Assembly (NCBI GenBank): GCA_033060915.1
Contig: CM065394.1
Span: forward strand, 16,922,001 to 16,986,000
Length of the DNA stretch: 64,000 bases
Source of the DNA: Euryodendron excelsum
Lineage: Eukaryota > Streptophyta > Magnoliopsida > Ericales > Pentaphylacaceae
Direction: 5' to 3'
Part shown: positions 1 through 11,035 of the stretch, one piece after another
Layout: each line of letters starts with the position of its first letter
How positions within the stretch are numbered: position 1 is the stretch's first letter
Position numbers and translations under genes: made by a program
The notes under the pieces: generated by a model
The model's input: only the letters and a program-made list of their open reading frames with translations
The model's database searches: none
What the model was told of the DNA's origin: nothing

Positions 1-891
1 TAACAATGCTGTTGTGGTTTAAGTGGAATTGGTCCATCCTAAGTCTCTCCAAGGTTGAGTATGGGCAAACATTCAGAGCCGATCCATTATCCACCAGACC
101 TTTGATACGATCATCCCTTTGGTTTTGACAGTTATATGTAGTGCCTGCGTATGTCCCGTCCCGTCGGCGGGGATCTGATCGTCAGTAAAGGTGATAACAT
201 TTGGTGCCATGATGAGCCCCACCATGTTTTGCAGGTTGTCAAGGGTAAAGCTATCCGGTACATGGGCTTCTTTAAGGACCTTGAGCAAGACGTTACGATG
301 GGTTTCAGAGGTGATAAGCAGACCCAACATGGAGATGTGGGAAGGGGTTTTCTTAAGTTGCTCCATCACATCATAGTCATTTTTCTTTAGGGCTTTGGCA
401 AATTCGGCGATTTCATGTTCCGTCAAAGGATTGGAACATTCTCCCTCCTTATCTTTTCCTTTCCTTCTTCTTTTTATCTCTTCCGAAGTATAGCATCGGC
501 CTGACCAAGTCATCCCCCCAATTTCCGTAACAGGTTCGTCTATGGTAAGAGTCGGGGGGTAATTCCAGGGTACCTTATGCAAGTCGGTAACAGGTGGTTG
601 CGACAGCAGAGGTAGAGTTGTTCTTGGCGGTATTGGTAAGGAAACGGATATTGGTTTTTCCATCTGGGGGAGAATGGGTAAGGTGACGGGAAACAGTAGG
701 ATATTCTGAGGCATGGGAGTATATACAAGGGGCAGGGGTCTCATGGCTCTCCGAGGGTCTGTGTGGGGGATAAATCCGGCCATTGCAACCATGGGTTCTA
801 GAGCCTCCAGTTCTTGGTAAGGGGTGAGAATGATACGGAAATGCGGAGGGTGAGGTAAGGCTTCAGTGGTTAGGATTAGACTGGTTTGCAT
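1..891 (-). pseudogene. Gypsy (Tat-type) polyprotein fragment: gag-protease linker and frameshifted protease
   Basis: The reading frame from 891 down to 73 gives about 270 residues. Its second half resembles the region just before the protease in Tat-type Gypsy polyproteins: a GGMTWSGRCYTSEE-like box, then a conserved stretch on SETHRNVLLKVLKEAHVP and ITFTDDQIPADGTGHTQALHI. The aspartic-protease active site, read as Asp-Asn-Gly-Ser-Ala, lies at 77-91 but in another frame, so a frameshift falls between about 92 and 115. The first half is proline-rich and unrecognised. The protein would release the gag and pol parts of the polyprotein; as it stands it cannot be made in one piece. Confidence 0.8.
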
Positions 892-894
892 AGG

Positions 895-1332
895 CTAGAT
901 GATTAGGAAAGGTTCCAGGATGGTGGCTTCAAGGAGATTAGTTGTTTGAACTCTGACTGGGAGAGCAGTTCCTTTCGGGATGAGGATCTCCTGAAGGCCC
1001 CTAGGTAGTTGCTTCGAGGTCGGCCAAGCCTTATCAGGGTCCCATCCTTTTCTGTCATCCTGAACAATTTTTAGTAGTTTAGCAGTCACGGCCCTTAACG
1101 TGGCGGAAATATCACCCAATTTGCCCTCTATCAGTCTTGGATCGACGGCTTGATCCTTTGGTGGGACGGCCAGTTTTTCCAGGGGGTCCATATTCTCTTG
1201 CATTGGTTGCTTTCCTTGTTTTATGGCAAAGATTCGAGCGGCATGACTGTGTTGATCAAGAGTGTCGCCTTCTTTGGACATTTGTGCTATACGTTGTCGG
1301 GTATGGACTGGCGTTCGAAGGACGGGGGTCAC
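895..1332 (-). pseudogene. Upstream reading frame of the Tat/Ogre-like element, function unknown
   Basis: A 145-residue reading frame sits directly upstream of the protease-linker frame, separated by one stop. It contains DKAWPTSKQLPRG and LPVRVQTTNLLEATI but no capsid or zinc-knuckle motif that I recognise. It lies where gag should be, so it may be a diverged or rearranged gag remnant. It could also be an element-specific extra frame. The assignment to the element rests only on position and orientation. Confidence 0.4.
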
Positions 1333-2873
1333 TCGCGTCCATCTTTTTTCTTTCCTTGGAGCAATGGTGACCTACAATGCAAGCAGTCTCACCAAAACTA
1401 TAGCTAGTCTTTTGATGAGATAGGGGAAGGAAAAGAATATAAAGAAAAACAAAGCAAAAAGATTGCAAGTTAGGCTTTTGATTTGGAAAGGCCTTATGCG
1501 ATGCATGTCCTAAGGATGCCTCTGCCTTTTGAAGGGAACTAAGCATGATGCTTTGGCTCATGTCTGGAGATACGGGACTGCCCCTGCATGCAAATACTAT
1601 ACCTGCCCTTGTTCATTCATCCATTCGTAGATTCATTCATTCATTTGACAATAAGAAATATTTTATAAAGATGAATTCCCTTCGGTACATAGAATTTTTT
1701 CAAAAATACATACAAATGGGAAGGGGGAACACTTTCCTTGGGACTTCTCACCTATTTCTACATTTACATTATAGGATCCTAAACTACTCTTGAGCCTTTG
1801 GATCTGCTTTGTTGGTAAGAGCCCTTGGCTTGAATTGCTCCCTTGTCTTCTTGGCAACCTTATCTCCATGAGCAAAGAGGGATTAGGGCCCCTCTTTATG
1901 AGATGTCTTTTATGTGTGCCATGAATCCTTAGGGTCTCATGGTACCCTTAGGAGTTTTGGGTTGGCTTAAATTGAGCGAGAAGGTCTTTGAGCCTTTCTC
2001 TAGAGGTTGATTGGATGCATGAAGATGCAATGACTTGAGTTACTTTGAGAACTCTTATCTTGAAGTGAATTCCAATGCATGGGCAGTTATGATGCATGTA
2101 CATGGAAGCAGCAAGAATTAGATAGCATAATATCAAGGATTAAGCAAAATTTATAAGGAAAAATAGAGCGGTCGCCCTTTCCTCCTTTATTTTGAAATCG
2201 AAGCATGTGTCCTAAATCTGGCAGAGGTTTGGCTATGCATGGAGTGCTACATGAGCATGATGTTGGGGGTTTACTAATGCTTCCTAAAAAGCTCGGTTCC
2301 CGAACCTTCAAACCTCCGGCGTCCACCCCTGAAAGGGTGAACTCCATCTTTGGTTAGTGGTTCGAGCGGGGGAACTTTCAAGAGACTGTAGGCTAAGAAA
2401 CTGACACAGCATCCGCCCACAGTCAATATACTGTTCCCCCTTCTATCTAGAAGGGTAGTAACCAGGCAATACATGTAAAATGCAAATGCAAGTGAGCGCA
2501 CCAAGTGTGTGTGAAACTTTTGAAAAATGGAGGAAAGGAACCAACAACACACATCACATCCTGTCCATTCATTCACATACATGGCAAAAAGACATGAAAT
2601 AAAAATATGAACCAAGGTCCACCTACAAAAGAAAAATGCAAAGAGTTAGTAATTTTTTGACAAACTTGATGCAAGATAAAATAGATGGTAAATGTAAAAG
2701 CATGATTGCAGGCGATGAATGCAAGCGATGATACTTATTTAAAAATCATTCTGAATAATAAGGATTTGTTTTTGGAAACTTGAAAATTTTGGAAGGTGGA
2801 TAAAACCGGACAAGGTAATTGAAGATTCTAGGTGAGTGAAGGGTGAAGAGACATGTTAATGGCCTAACCCTCT
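1333..2873 (-). other. Non-coding leader of the Tat/Ogre-like element
   Basis: About 1.5 kb between the primer site and the first long frame. Only short frames are present, in several frames and with no recognisable domain. Long untranslated leaders are usual in Ogre/Tat elements. No gag was found in any frame. Confidence 0.5.
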
Positions 2874-2896
2874 AAAGTCCCCAGTGGAGTTGACAG
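2874..2896 (-). other. Primer binding site, degenerate tRNA-Arg type
   Basis: Directly after the LTR end (CGCGACA on the minus strand) comes TGTCAACTCCACTGGGGAC. Ogre/Tat elements typically carry TGGCGACTCC here, complementary to a tRNA-Arg 3' end. Two bases differ in the critical first positions, in line with decay. Confidence 0.65.
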
Positions 2897-3580
2897 CTGT
2901 CGCGCCCCGATTTTTGGGTGTCCAAGGTCCTTTCGACTCAAAGACCTTAAAGCATGGAACTCTGTCACTAAACCTCATCCCCCTAGAAGGACAAGTGCGA
3001 CTAGGTTAGAAAATTGATTTGACTAAGAGCTTTTTAAAAAAATAGGAGTCGCCACCTAACTTGATAAAGGTGAGTTTGGGCACTTAAAATTGAGCATTAA
3101 TCCAAAGATTAAATTTAGAGTTTTTTAAAAAAGATTTTTGAAAACTCCCTCAAGAGAGGACTTTTAGGAAAATAGGTTGTTTGGCAACCTTTTGAAATGT
3201 TTAAGCCCTTTTTGAAAATAACTCCATTTTGGTCTTTCGAAAACAGAAATTTAAAGTTCGGGGGTTGGTTACATGTAAGAAAGATATCCTAAGATTATCA
3301 TCTTACCCTGCCCTTTCGGTACCTACATGTCTAGTCACCCTTTTGTTCACTCATTAGAATAACCGACTACCATTGTCCACTTAATATCCACTTTGGAGTT
3401 TTTGAAAAATGGAGTCAAGTCATCACTTTTCGGATGATTGATGTATGATGCAAGTTTTCGGAAGAAGTTTTGAAAATAAAGGGGGTTTTGAAAGAATTTA
3501 GAATAGAAACTTTGAATTGATTGGAATTTTCAAAAAAATGGATTGGAGTTGGAATAAAAGCTATAACCGCACCATTTTAG

Positions 3581-3626
3581 GTTGCTTATGTATCTCATTT
3601 GACGAGAATCAAGTCATTCGTAGTTC
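3581..3626 (-). other. Conserved box of Tat-type LTRs
   Basis: On the minus strand: GAACTACGAATGACTTGATT, then about 12 bases, then GAGATACATAAGCAACC. The same box in less mutated form is in the plus-strand solo LTR at 37077-37121. A decayed copy is at 19756-19797. I recall this box from LTRs of plant Tat-type elements; its role is not known to me. Confidence 0.6.
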
Positions 3627-3660
3627 GGGCAAGAACTCGATGGAAAATAGGCGCATTAGG

Positions 3661-3840
3661 GCCTTTGGAAGATTTGAAGACACTTTAGGGTCTTTGGAAA
3701 AGTTTAAGACACTTTGAGGTCTTTGGAAAAGTTTAAGACACTTTGAGGTCTTTGGAAAAGTTTAAGACACTTTAAGGTCTTTGGAAGTTGAAGACTCTTT
3801 GTGGTCTTTGAAAGTTGAAGACTCTTTGTGGTATTAGAAG
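3661..3840. repeat. 29-bp tandem array inside the LTR
   Basis: Five to six copies of a unit beginning TCTTTGGAAAAGTTTAAGAC. Unit starts are at 3691, 3720, 3749 and 3778 (exactly 29 bp apart), then 27- and 26-bp variants. Confidence 0.9.
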
Positions 3841-4324
3841 TTTTGACTTGAAATTAAACGATGGAGTGTTTTTTGAAAATATTTTTGGATCAACTTAAGG
3901 AAGTTTTGGAAAAAATGCTTTGGCATGACTCAAGAGAACTTGAAAGTGTTTTTGAAATCTTGTTTTGAAAACCTTGGAGGCATGGCTTTGGAGTGTTTTG
4001 ATAAATTAGTTTTTTAAAGTGGTTTTTAGAAATGGCCAAGGGTTTGAAATCCTAATATGGACAACCTTAGAGGTTGTTCTTAATTTATCACTTGTCCTTG
4101 GAATCCCTAACCATAAGAGGGCTAAGGGCACCTTAGGTTTGTGACCTTTTGAAAATATTTTTAGAAATGCCTTAAAGATGGAGGGTAAGAACATTAGAAG
4201 AGTGTATGGAGTTGGGTTTTTGAAGTCATGGGGGTAGGAGGTTTTGGAGGAATAAGTTATGAGGATAATTTGAAAGTTTGAATGATCATTTAGAAAAAGG
4301 TCCAAGTGTTGGGACCTTGAAGTT

Positions 4325-4898
4325 CACTAACCTAGGTTGGGTCGGCCTAGGGTTAGGGGGAACCTAAGGTTAACTAACTTAGGTTAGGTTAACCTAAGGT
4401 TAAGAAGACTTAGGGTTAACTAACTAGGGTTAAGTTAACCTAAGGTGAGTGCACTTGGATAAAGTTAACATAGGGTTGGGTAATTAGGGTCAAGTTAACC
4501 TAGGGTTAGGTAACAAGGGTCAAGCTAACCTAGGGTTGCTCAACTAGAGTCAAGTCAACCTAGGATTAGGTAACTAGAGTCAAGTTAACTTAGGGTGTCG
4601 TAACTAGGGTCGAGTTACCTAGGGCTGGTCAACTAGGGTCAAGTCAACCTAGGGTTAGGTAACTAGGGTCAAGTTAACCTAGGGTTAGATGACTAGGGTC
4701 AAGCTAACCTAGGGTTGGCCAACTAGGGTCAAGTCAACCTAGGGTTAGATAATTAGGGTCAAGTTAACCTAGGGTTAGTCAACTAGGGTCAAGTCAACCT
4801 AGGATTAGGTAACTAGGGTCAAGTTAACCTAGGGTGCGGTAACTAGGGTCAAGTTAACCTAGGGTTAGGTAATTAGGGTCAAGTTAACCTAGGGTTAG
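4325..4898. repeat. 30-bp tandem array with TAGGGTT-like motifs
   Basis: From about 4480 to 4898 a 30-bp unit (ACTAGGGTCAAGTTAACC then TAGGGTTAGGTA) repeats about 14 times almost without indels. Looser copies reach back to 4325. Each unit holds AGGGTTAGG and TAGGGTC, close to but not the same as the plant telomere repeat TTTAGGG. Confidence 0.9.
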
Positions 4899-6302
4899 AT
4901 TGGAGAATGGTCTTGAAAGTTGTTTTGATGCATTCTTGGAAAGAGTTTTGAAAACAAAACATGATATGCAATGGACTTTGGTTGGCAATCTTTATGAAGA
5001 TCATTTCCATAAAAATTTTGACTCTAGCCAAGAGTATGGTTTATATGGTTGGTGATTGGAGACCATTCCAAGGAAGGTTTCCTTATCGCCATTATAACTA
5101 CTATCTTGACAAGAGTATAAGGGGTCAAAATTCAACATAATGATGGTAATTTTTGAAAAATCATTTTTGATGCAAAGATAGAGAGAGTGCATTTTTTAAA
5201 TCATTTTGAGAGAAGGATTTTGAAAACCATTTTTCAAGGGAACCATTCCATCAAGAGAGGGTTCATATGGTCAACAAAAGGGAGATCACTCAAGAGAGGG
5301 TTCCATGGGGCCATTCCAACCACTAAACTTGAGAGAATAGGAACCATAGAAATCAAAGATCTTGAACATCATTCTTAGGCGATCATAAAGAGAAAAGGGA
5401 ACCATTCTAACAATTTAGGGCACCTATAGCCAATATAAAGGGAGACCACTCAAGAGAGGGTTCCATGGGGCCATTTTAACCACTAACTTTGAGAGAATGG
5501 AAACCTTGAAAATTAGAGAGTTTGAAAGCAACTTTTATGCAAGTTGAAATACGATGATGCAAAAGTATGAATTAGGGGGTTGTGAGGGATTTTCTAAGGC
5601 ATGACTCCTAAGGTCTCATCCTAATCTTCAAGGGGCCAACTCTTGGAACAATTTTTGAAAGAAATGTAGAGCTTGGAAATGTCATAAAATTAAGAGTAAT
5701 GTAAGCATTGTGGAACATGACAATAAGTATAAAATGAAGCCAAGCATACTAGACATGATCAAAATAGGAATATGCAAGGGGTCATGATTTACATACAAGG
5801 CTTTTAGGCTACACCACATAAACAAGGGGCTTCTAGGCTATACCATCTTAAAGTAGGCTAGTTAGAGGTCCCCCTACACGGTGGCTCTCACTTGCTTTCC
5901 TCTAGGCATGATCTAAGAGCCCTCTTAGCTCAAGCATGCAAGAAAAGGGGGTTGAAGATGGGGGTTAAAATAGAGAATAGCCTAAGTAGGCTAGGAGGGA
6001 GAAGAGAAGAGTGGGGGAGAGTATAAATGTAAAAGGGATACCACCTTTTGCCTTTAACACATTTGTAGTATTCAATAGATGTCTTGATTAGAGCTTGAGT
6101 GACTTCAAGAAGGTTTGAGAGGCTAGAGTGGAGTGTATAAGTGTGTATGGGGCCTTGTATGTGGAGTGTATAGGCTTAGGAGGGGTAGAATCTAGCCTAA
6201 GTGTTGGAGGGGGTGAATATATATGGAGATTCGAGGTTCTGGAGTGATTTCAGCAGAGTTTCGTATCAATTTTGGACCTGGAATGTACACGGACAGAGGC
6301 CT

Positions 6303-6311
6303 CTATTTATA
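6303..6311 (-). promoter_or_regulatory. TATA box of the left giant LTR
   Basis: TATAAATAG on the minus strand, in a GC-richer surrounding. Just upstream (6325-6395) are repeated GCGCATGCGC/ATGCGCA palindromes. The solo LTR has a TATA box at a matching place, also preceded by palindromes. Confidence 0.6.
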
Positions 6312-6559
6312 GGCAACTGGAACAGGCCGTGCGCATGCGCTACATGCGCATGGTCACATTTTGGCCTTGCGCATGTAGGATATGCGCAGGTACTGTTCTA
6401 TTGCCAGAATAACACGTGGCACCCTGTGTACTGATTAAATCTCGACCGTTGATCGAAAGTCGGTTGATCTGATCAAAATTTGAGTGCATGTAGCATACGC
6501 TCCATCACCGGGTAAGTTCGTCCAAACTTTGCCTCAATAATTGGGTCAATCGGGAAGGT

Positions 6560-7140
6560 TCCGGGGGAATCGGCCGTACTCGGGATGTTCTCCTAGTGCT
6601 CCTGATGAACTTTCATGTTTTGAAAAGTTTGAATCATGTTTGGAGGTGAGTGATATTGTCTTGGGAAGTGTGCCAAAAAGGAAACTTTCGTGGAGCGTCT
6701 GTGATACGCTCCGTGGGTGTTTGAAAGTGGCTGTTTTCATTTCATGTGATCGAGGCCTTCGGGAAGCAATCTATTCAATCAGACGGTACCGATGGAAAGT
6801 ATTCTGGAAATACTTTCTGGAATTCCCAAATTTACGCATTTCTCAAGTCGTTTGACGATGCGTTTTGGTTAGGGAATTGGAGAATAAGTCAACCTTGGCG
6901 GAGCATCTGCGAGACGCTCCAGGAGTTGCTGAAAGTTATAGTTTTTGTACCGTACGATGGAGGGCTGCAGGAGGTGATCTACTCGATCGAGCCGTATTGA
7001 TGGAAAGATCTATGAACGAGCTTCCGTGAATTCCCTGATTTACGCATTTCTCAAGTCGGTTGACGGTGCGTTATAATCAGGGAATCGGGAGAAAAGACAA
7101 TTTAGGCGAAGCGTCTGTGAGACGCTCCAAGGAACTTTTA
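6560..7140. repeat. 208-bp tandem array, three diverged copies
   Basis: A short inverted repeat GAGCGTCTGTGAGACGCTC and its variants begin at 6693, 6901 and 7109, each 208 bp apart. The flanks also repeat (TTTACGCATTTCTCAAGTCG). The inverted repeat could form a hairpin with an 8-bp stem. Confidence 0.85.
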
Positions 7141-7609
7141 TTGAGTCGTGTGAGCTGAGTGTCGTAGGGTATTCCTTGGGTTAAACAGGGGTGTGTGGTG
7201 AAACCCTCCGCTCGAAATCCCAAGACCAGTGCTGTTTCGGGGCATTTTTGGGCTTCCAGGGGCAAAACGGTCATTTTGACCGGAGTTGTCTGGAAATGGT
7301 CAGGAATAGTTTGGTAGGTTGTGCTAAGTGTGCAGGGCTATTCAAGGATGGTTTTGAGAGAGTCTTTTATCGTCCAGTGGGATTTGTGCCGTGTTGAGGC
7401 ATTCAGGGGCAAAATGGTCATTTTGACTAGAGTGAGCCGGATTTGGACCAAATGGTGTGCGGGGGACGCCTGATGGTTTGAAAACATTGTGGAAGGATGA
7501 ACTTATCGTTTTGAGGGATTTTGAACTTTCCCAAAACGTGCCTAGAGGCCCAAAGGGGCAGGTTTGGTCATTTTTCACCGGGTCGGGCTAGCAAGCGCCG
7601 GTGCTGACC

Positions 7610-7800
7610 TAGGTGTTGGTTCCCGAGACCGCCTGGTCTTGGAAAACTACCGGTGCGGTGTTGGTCTCCAAGAATGCCTGTTCTTAGAGAGCTACTTGTA
7701 GGGGTGGTATTGGTTCCTAAGAACGCCTGGTCCTAGAAAGCTACCTAGAAGGGTGGTGTTGGTCTCCGGGAACGCCTGGTCTCAGAAAGCTACCAAACGA
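7610..7800. repeat. ~49-bp tandem array
   Basis: Units with GCCTGGTC, TAGAAAGCTACC and GGTGTTGGT. CCTG starts fall at 7632, 7677, 7726 and 7775. A looser copy may follow near 7860-7950. Confidence 0.75.
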
Positions 7801-8113
7801 CGGACATTCTACATTGGCGGGCTAGTAGGCGCCAGAAATGAACCATCTAGAATTTGATGAGGTGTTGGTCCCCGAGATCGCCCAATCCCGGGAAACTACC
7901 TGGATGGCGTTGGTTTCCGGGACCACCCGGTTTAGAAAATTGCCTGGAATAATGGCACTTAAGGCTCCAGCGGATCCCTGGGGACCTGAGAAGCAACCAG
8001 TTGGTTGGATTGGAGATTGAAAGGCTCATCTTAAGCTTACATGTGTTGTGATGTTGGAAACCAGTCCTGGTCGGGCCGGAGATTGCCGAGTGGGTAAAAA
8101 TGGGGTGCTTACA

Positions 8114-8485
8114 CTTAGCCATCCAGATCTAGTTATATCCTGAAAAAGTATTCATGAAGGTTAGCATTTCATACCGTGTCATGGAGTTGACAAGGAGGTT
8201 AATTGTGGGCAGAGGGAAACTGTCATTCGGGCATGCTTTGTTCAGGTCGGTGAAATCAACACACATTCTTTACTTTCTACTGGACTTCTTCAGCATGACA
8301 ACATTGGAGAGCCAGGTGGGGTAGTGCACTTCCGTAATGAACTTCGCTTGAACCAGCTTCTCGGCTTCTTTAGCCACTACATCATTTCGTTCTGGCATAA
8401 AGTTTCTCCACTTCTGCTCGACCGGCCTAGCCTCGGGATCGACGTTCAGGTAGTGAGCTGCTACTCTTGTATCATTGTCGAGCAT
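8114..8485 (-). pseudogene. Gypsy reverse transcriptase, N-terminal fragment
   Basis: Reads like the start of a Gypsy RT: PVEQKWRNFMPERNDVVAKE, then KLVQAKFITEVHYPTWLSNVV. Past a frame break it continues with VCVDFTDLNKACPNDSFPLP and FMNTFSGYN-stop-IWM. This is the primer-grip and first catalytic region, up to just after the SGYNQ box. The YxDD motif is absent because the Ogre-like element interrupts the gene here. Confidence 0.85.
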
Positions 8486-8497
8486 ATCCTTGTGAGA

Positions 8498-9160
8498 CTA
8501 GACGAACACGTCAGCATTTTCCTTGAGGAACCGTCGTAACCCTGTCTTTAGCTCCACAGGTGCTGTTGCCCCAATTTTTACTATTCTGTTCTGCCCTTGT
8601 GTCTCGACAGGAACGTCTTCTAGCTTTTCTACTAGCTCACCTCTTCTAACTTCCTCTTTGTCTCTTGGCTCGAGCTTTTCGATAACCAGGGTTTCTTTGC
8701 TGGCCTCCCCATTTAGAGAAGCCATGTAGCATTCCCGGGCCTCTTTCTGGTCACCCCTTACGCACCCAACCCCATTCTCGATTAAGAACTTAATTCTAAG
8801 GTGGTAGGTGGACGTTACAACTTTGAATTTGTTCAACGCCATTTTTCCAATAATAGCATTGTAGGTCGACGGACAGTCCACCACCAAGAAGTGGATCATC
8901 TTCATCGCCCAATATGGTTTCTTCCCTAGGGTCACCAATAAAATGATAGACCCGAGGGGAACCACCCGGTCCCCGGTACAATCAACTAAGGAAAAGTTGA
9001 CTGGCTGCAACTTGTCCTTACCGATCTGCATCTTCTCGAAGGCCCCCCAAAACAGAATGTCCGCTGAACTCCCCCTATCTATTAGGACTCTCTAGATTTT
9101 GAAATTGGAGATGACCAAAGGGTCATCGTGTGGTTAATGTAGCTCAGCAACTTCTTCCTC
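8498..9160 (-). pseudogene. Gypsy aspartic protease and protease-RT linker
   Basis: An active-site-like Asp-Arg-Gly-Ser-Ser-Ala-Asp-Ile-Leu-Phe lies near 9040-9075; Arg replaces the usual Ser or Thr. It continues with YNAIIGKMALNKFKVVTSTYHL, KFLIENGVGCVRGDQKEARE and a charged linker ending LKENADVFV, all usual for this group. Frame is kept from 9031 to 8498. Confidence 0.8.
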
Positions 9161-9379
9161 TGTGAAAGTGATCACGAGGCCTTCCGTCCAAGTCTTCTTA
9201 CTGGGTGCTACGACCAGCATTACTTCCACCTCAGTTCGAATCTCCCGAACGTGTTTCTTTCATATTGAAGAGGACTCCCCTCCTCTCGCGAACCCACCGA
9301 CTATGGTCCTTATTTCTCCAATGGGGTGGTTATTGGTTTGGGCGCGTGTTGGGCTACGTTGATCCCCCCGCTCTCAGTC

Positions 9380-10573
9380 TCAACCCGCGACATATTGGCC
9401 AAGTCTACCTTGCTTGATCAAATCCTCGATCTGTTGTTTTAAGTCGATGCAATCTTTCGTGTTATGGCCATGATCATGCTGGAATTGGCAATACCTCTTT
9501 CTATTCCGCATGCTTGAGGGTGTCTTCAGATGCTCTGGCCATTTTAGCACCAGATCGTCGCCTATTTCCATTAGGACATCCTTCAACTTCAATGTGAGGG
9601 GGGTGAATGTTCGGTCTAGCTCGCGATAGTGCTCGTGTCTGTCTTCTGCCCGATTTTATGATCGGTTGCTGCTTCGGTTCGTCTTTACTTCCCTCTCCTC
9701 GTTTAAGGTACCACCCGACCTCTTCTTATTTGGGCGTCAGCTGCTCCTTCCGTCATTTTCTCGCCTGACGCTCATCACGTCCTCTGCATTCATATGCTTC
9801 TGAGCTCGAAGCATCAACTCAGCCATGTCTAGAGATGGCCTCTTTGACAAGGAGAAGAGGAGCTTTCCAGTTCTTATGCTGCTTATGAATGTCATGACGG
9901 CCACTTTGTCTTCCACATCGTCCACCGCTAGAGTCTCCTGATTGAACCTCCCTACGTACTCCTGCAGGGTCTCCTCTTTCTTCTATCTCACAGTCAATAG
10001 GTGCGCAGCTGGCCTTCTTTACCTCTGCTCCCCGGTGTAATGTCTCATGAAGAGTTTGTTGAGTTTGGTAAAGGTGGAGACCGTTGCTGGCTTGATTTTA
10101 TTGAACCAGGTCCATGCAGAACCTTTCAACGTGATGGGGAAAGCTCTACCCATGATCTCGTCTAGCACTGCTTGCAGGTGCATAAGTGTCCTGAATGTTT
10201 CCAAGTGGTCCACCAGGTCTTTGGAGCCATCGAACACATCTACCGTCAGCATTTTGAATTTCAAGGGAAGGGGATAGTCCATCATCTTCTGGATGAATGG
10301 TGAAGTCGTTCTACCGATGACCGAGTCCACCATGTTCGGAACCTTGGCCTCCACAGCAGCCAAGACTCCTGCCATCTGGGCCTGCATGGCCCTCAGTTGT
10401 TCATCCCAAGAATGGGTGTTTTCCGGTTAGTCGCCTACTATCTCCGTTCTCGATTGGACTGCATAGCTTGTTTGTGCTTCTTCGATATGGTCCTTAACCC
10501 GTTCTCTGTTCTCGTTCCCGTTCCCTTTGTCATTAGGGGGAATGGTAGGCTCTCCATCAACCTCCTGATACTC
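9380..10573 (-). pseudogene. Gypsy gag, broken
   Basis: The capsid part (10387 to 10019) holds PFIQKMMDYPLPLKFK, FDGSKDLVDHLETFRTLM, MGRAFPITLKGSAWTWF and TKLNKLFMRHYTGEQR, characteristic of plant Gypsy gag. A second piece (9925-9737) and a zinc-knuckle piece (9592-9380; YCQFQHDHGHNTKDC) follow after frame breaks. The N-terminal part up to about 10570 is acidic and Pro/Asn-rich. Gag would form the virus-like particle. Confidence 0.85.
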
Positions 10574-11035
10574 TAAAACATAACACATTGATCCCATAAA
10601 CTACAACTTTGTATCAATCAATATCTTATATGAGCAATCCATTAAGAAAATAGATGAAAAATTGTTATGTGACTTGTACATATTTATAAAAGTATATTTT
10701 ATATCTAAATTGATCTTTTTTTTGTTACAATAGTTATCTAATGAATTGAAAAAAAAAACCCTTGAAACAACATGTAAATATAAGGACAATACAAAGTTTA
10801 GTCATTACATAATTAGTTCAAAAAAAAAAAAAAAGGTTATTTAAGGATAAAATAAACTTTTGTGAACATGTGCAAATTATATGATAATTTTTCATCTACT
10901 CTTTTCACAAATTGTTAATATATTATTAATAGAATGGGTTAATTGATACAAATTGATAGTTTTGAAAAGTCAATATATTAGGTTTTAAAATTTAGAAGGA
11001 CTTAGAAATACTGAGTCATAGTTGAAATGGTGTGT
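10570..11035. mobile_element. MITE-like element, copy A
   Basis: AT-rich repeat with long imperfect terminal inverted repeats: ACTTTGTATCAATCAAT near the left end and ATTGATACAAATTGATAG near the right. It is related over its whole length to 20980-21425. Exact ends and target duplication could not be set. It adjoins the decayed Gypsy gag. Confidence 0.55.

Larger units (their letters stand above)
1..8113 (-). mobile_element. Tat/Ogre-like Ty3-Gypsy retrotransposon, 5' part (leaves window at left)
   Basis: Minus-strand element whose 5' end lies at 8113. It has a 5.2-kb LTR, a primer site just inside it, a non-coding leader, and a reading frame entering the protease at the left edge. The right edge cuts the RT of an older Gypsy element, so it inserted there. 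The base after the LTR begins CTTAG, which should recur at the other end outside this window. Very long LTRs and a tRNA-Arg-type primer site are known of the Ogre/Tat lineage. Gag capsid and zinc-knuckle sequences are not found between the LTR and the protease, so this copy is deleted or non-autonomous. Confidence 0.85.
2898..8113 (-). repeat. 5.2-kb LTR of the Tat/Ogre-like element
   Basis: On the minus strand the LTR starts TGTAAGCACCCC (8113) and ends GGGGCGCGACA (2898). The same ends bound 32625-37959 on the plus strand. A TATA box at 6303-6311 splits it into about 1.8 kb of U3 and 3.4 kb of R-U5. It holds four tandem arrays of different period (29, 30, 208 and 49 bp). A conserved box starting GAACTACG (minus, 3581-3626) is shared with the other giant LTR. 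Confidence 0.9.
8114..10573 (-). mobile_element. Decayed Ty3-Gypsy element, gag to RT, cut by the Ogre-like insertion
   Basis: Minus-strand remains in the order gag (10573 to 9380), protease region (to 8498) and the start of RT (8485 to 8114), with many stops and frameshifts. The RT ends mid-domain exactly where the Ogre-like LTR begins. The rest of pol should lie beyond the other end of that element, left of this window. Sequence style fits the Tat/Retand group of non-chromovirus Gypsy elements. No LTR of this element is visible; its right side meets a MITE-like repeat near 10570. Confidence 0.85.

Noticed and set aside
4325..4898. True interstitial telomere
   Set aside because: The unit is 30 bp and lacks TTTAGGG in tandem; it belongs to the LTR.
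3661..4898. CRISPR-like array
   Set aside because: Direct tandem repeats without unique spacers, in a plant retrotransposon LTR.
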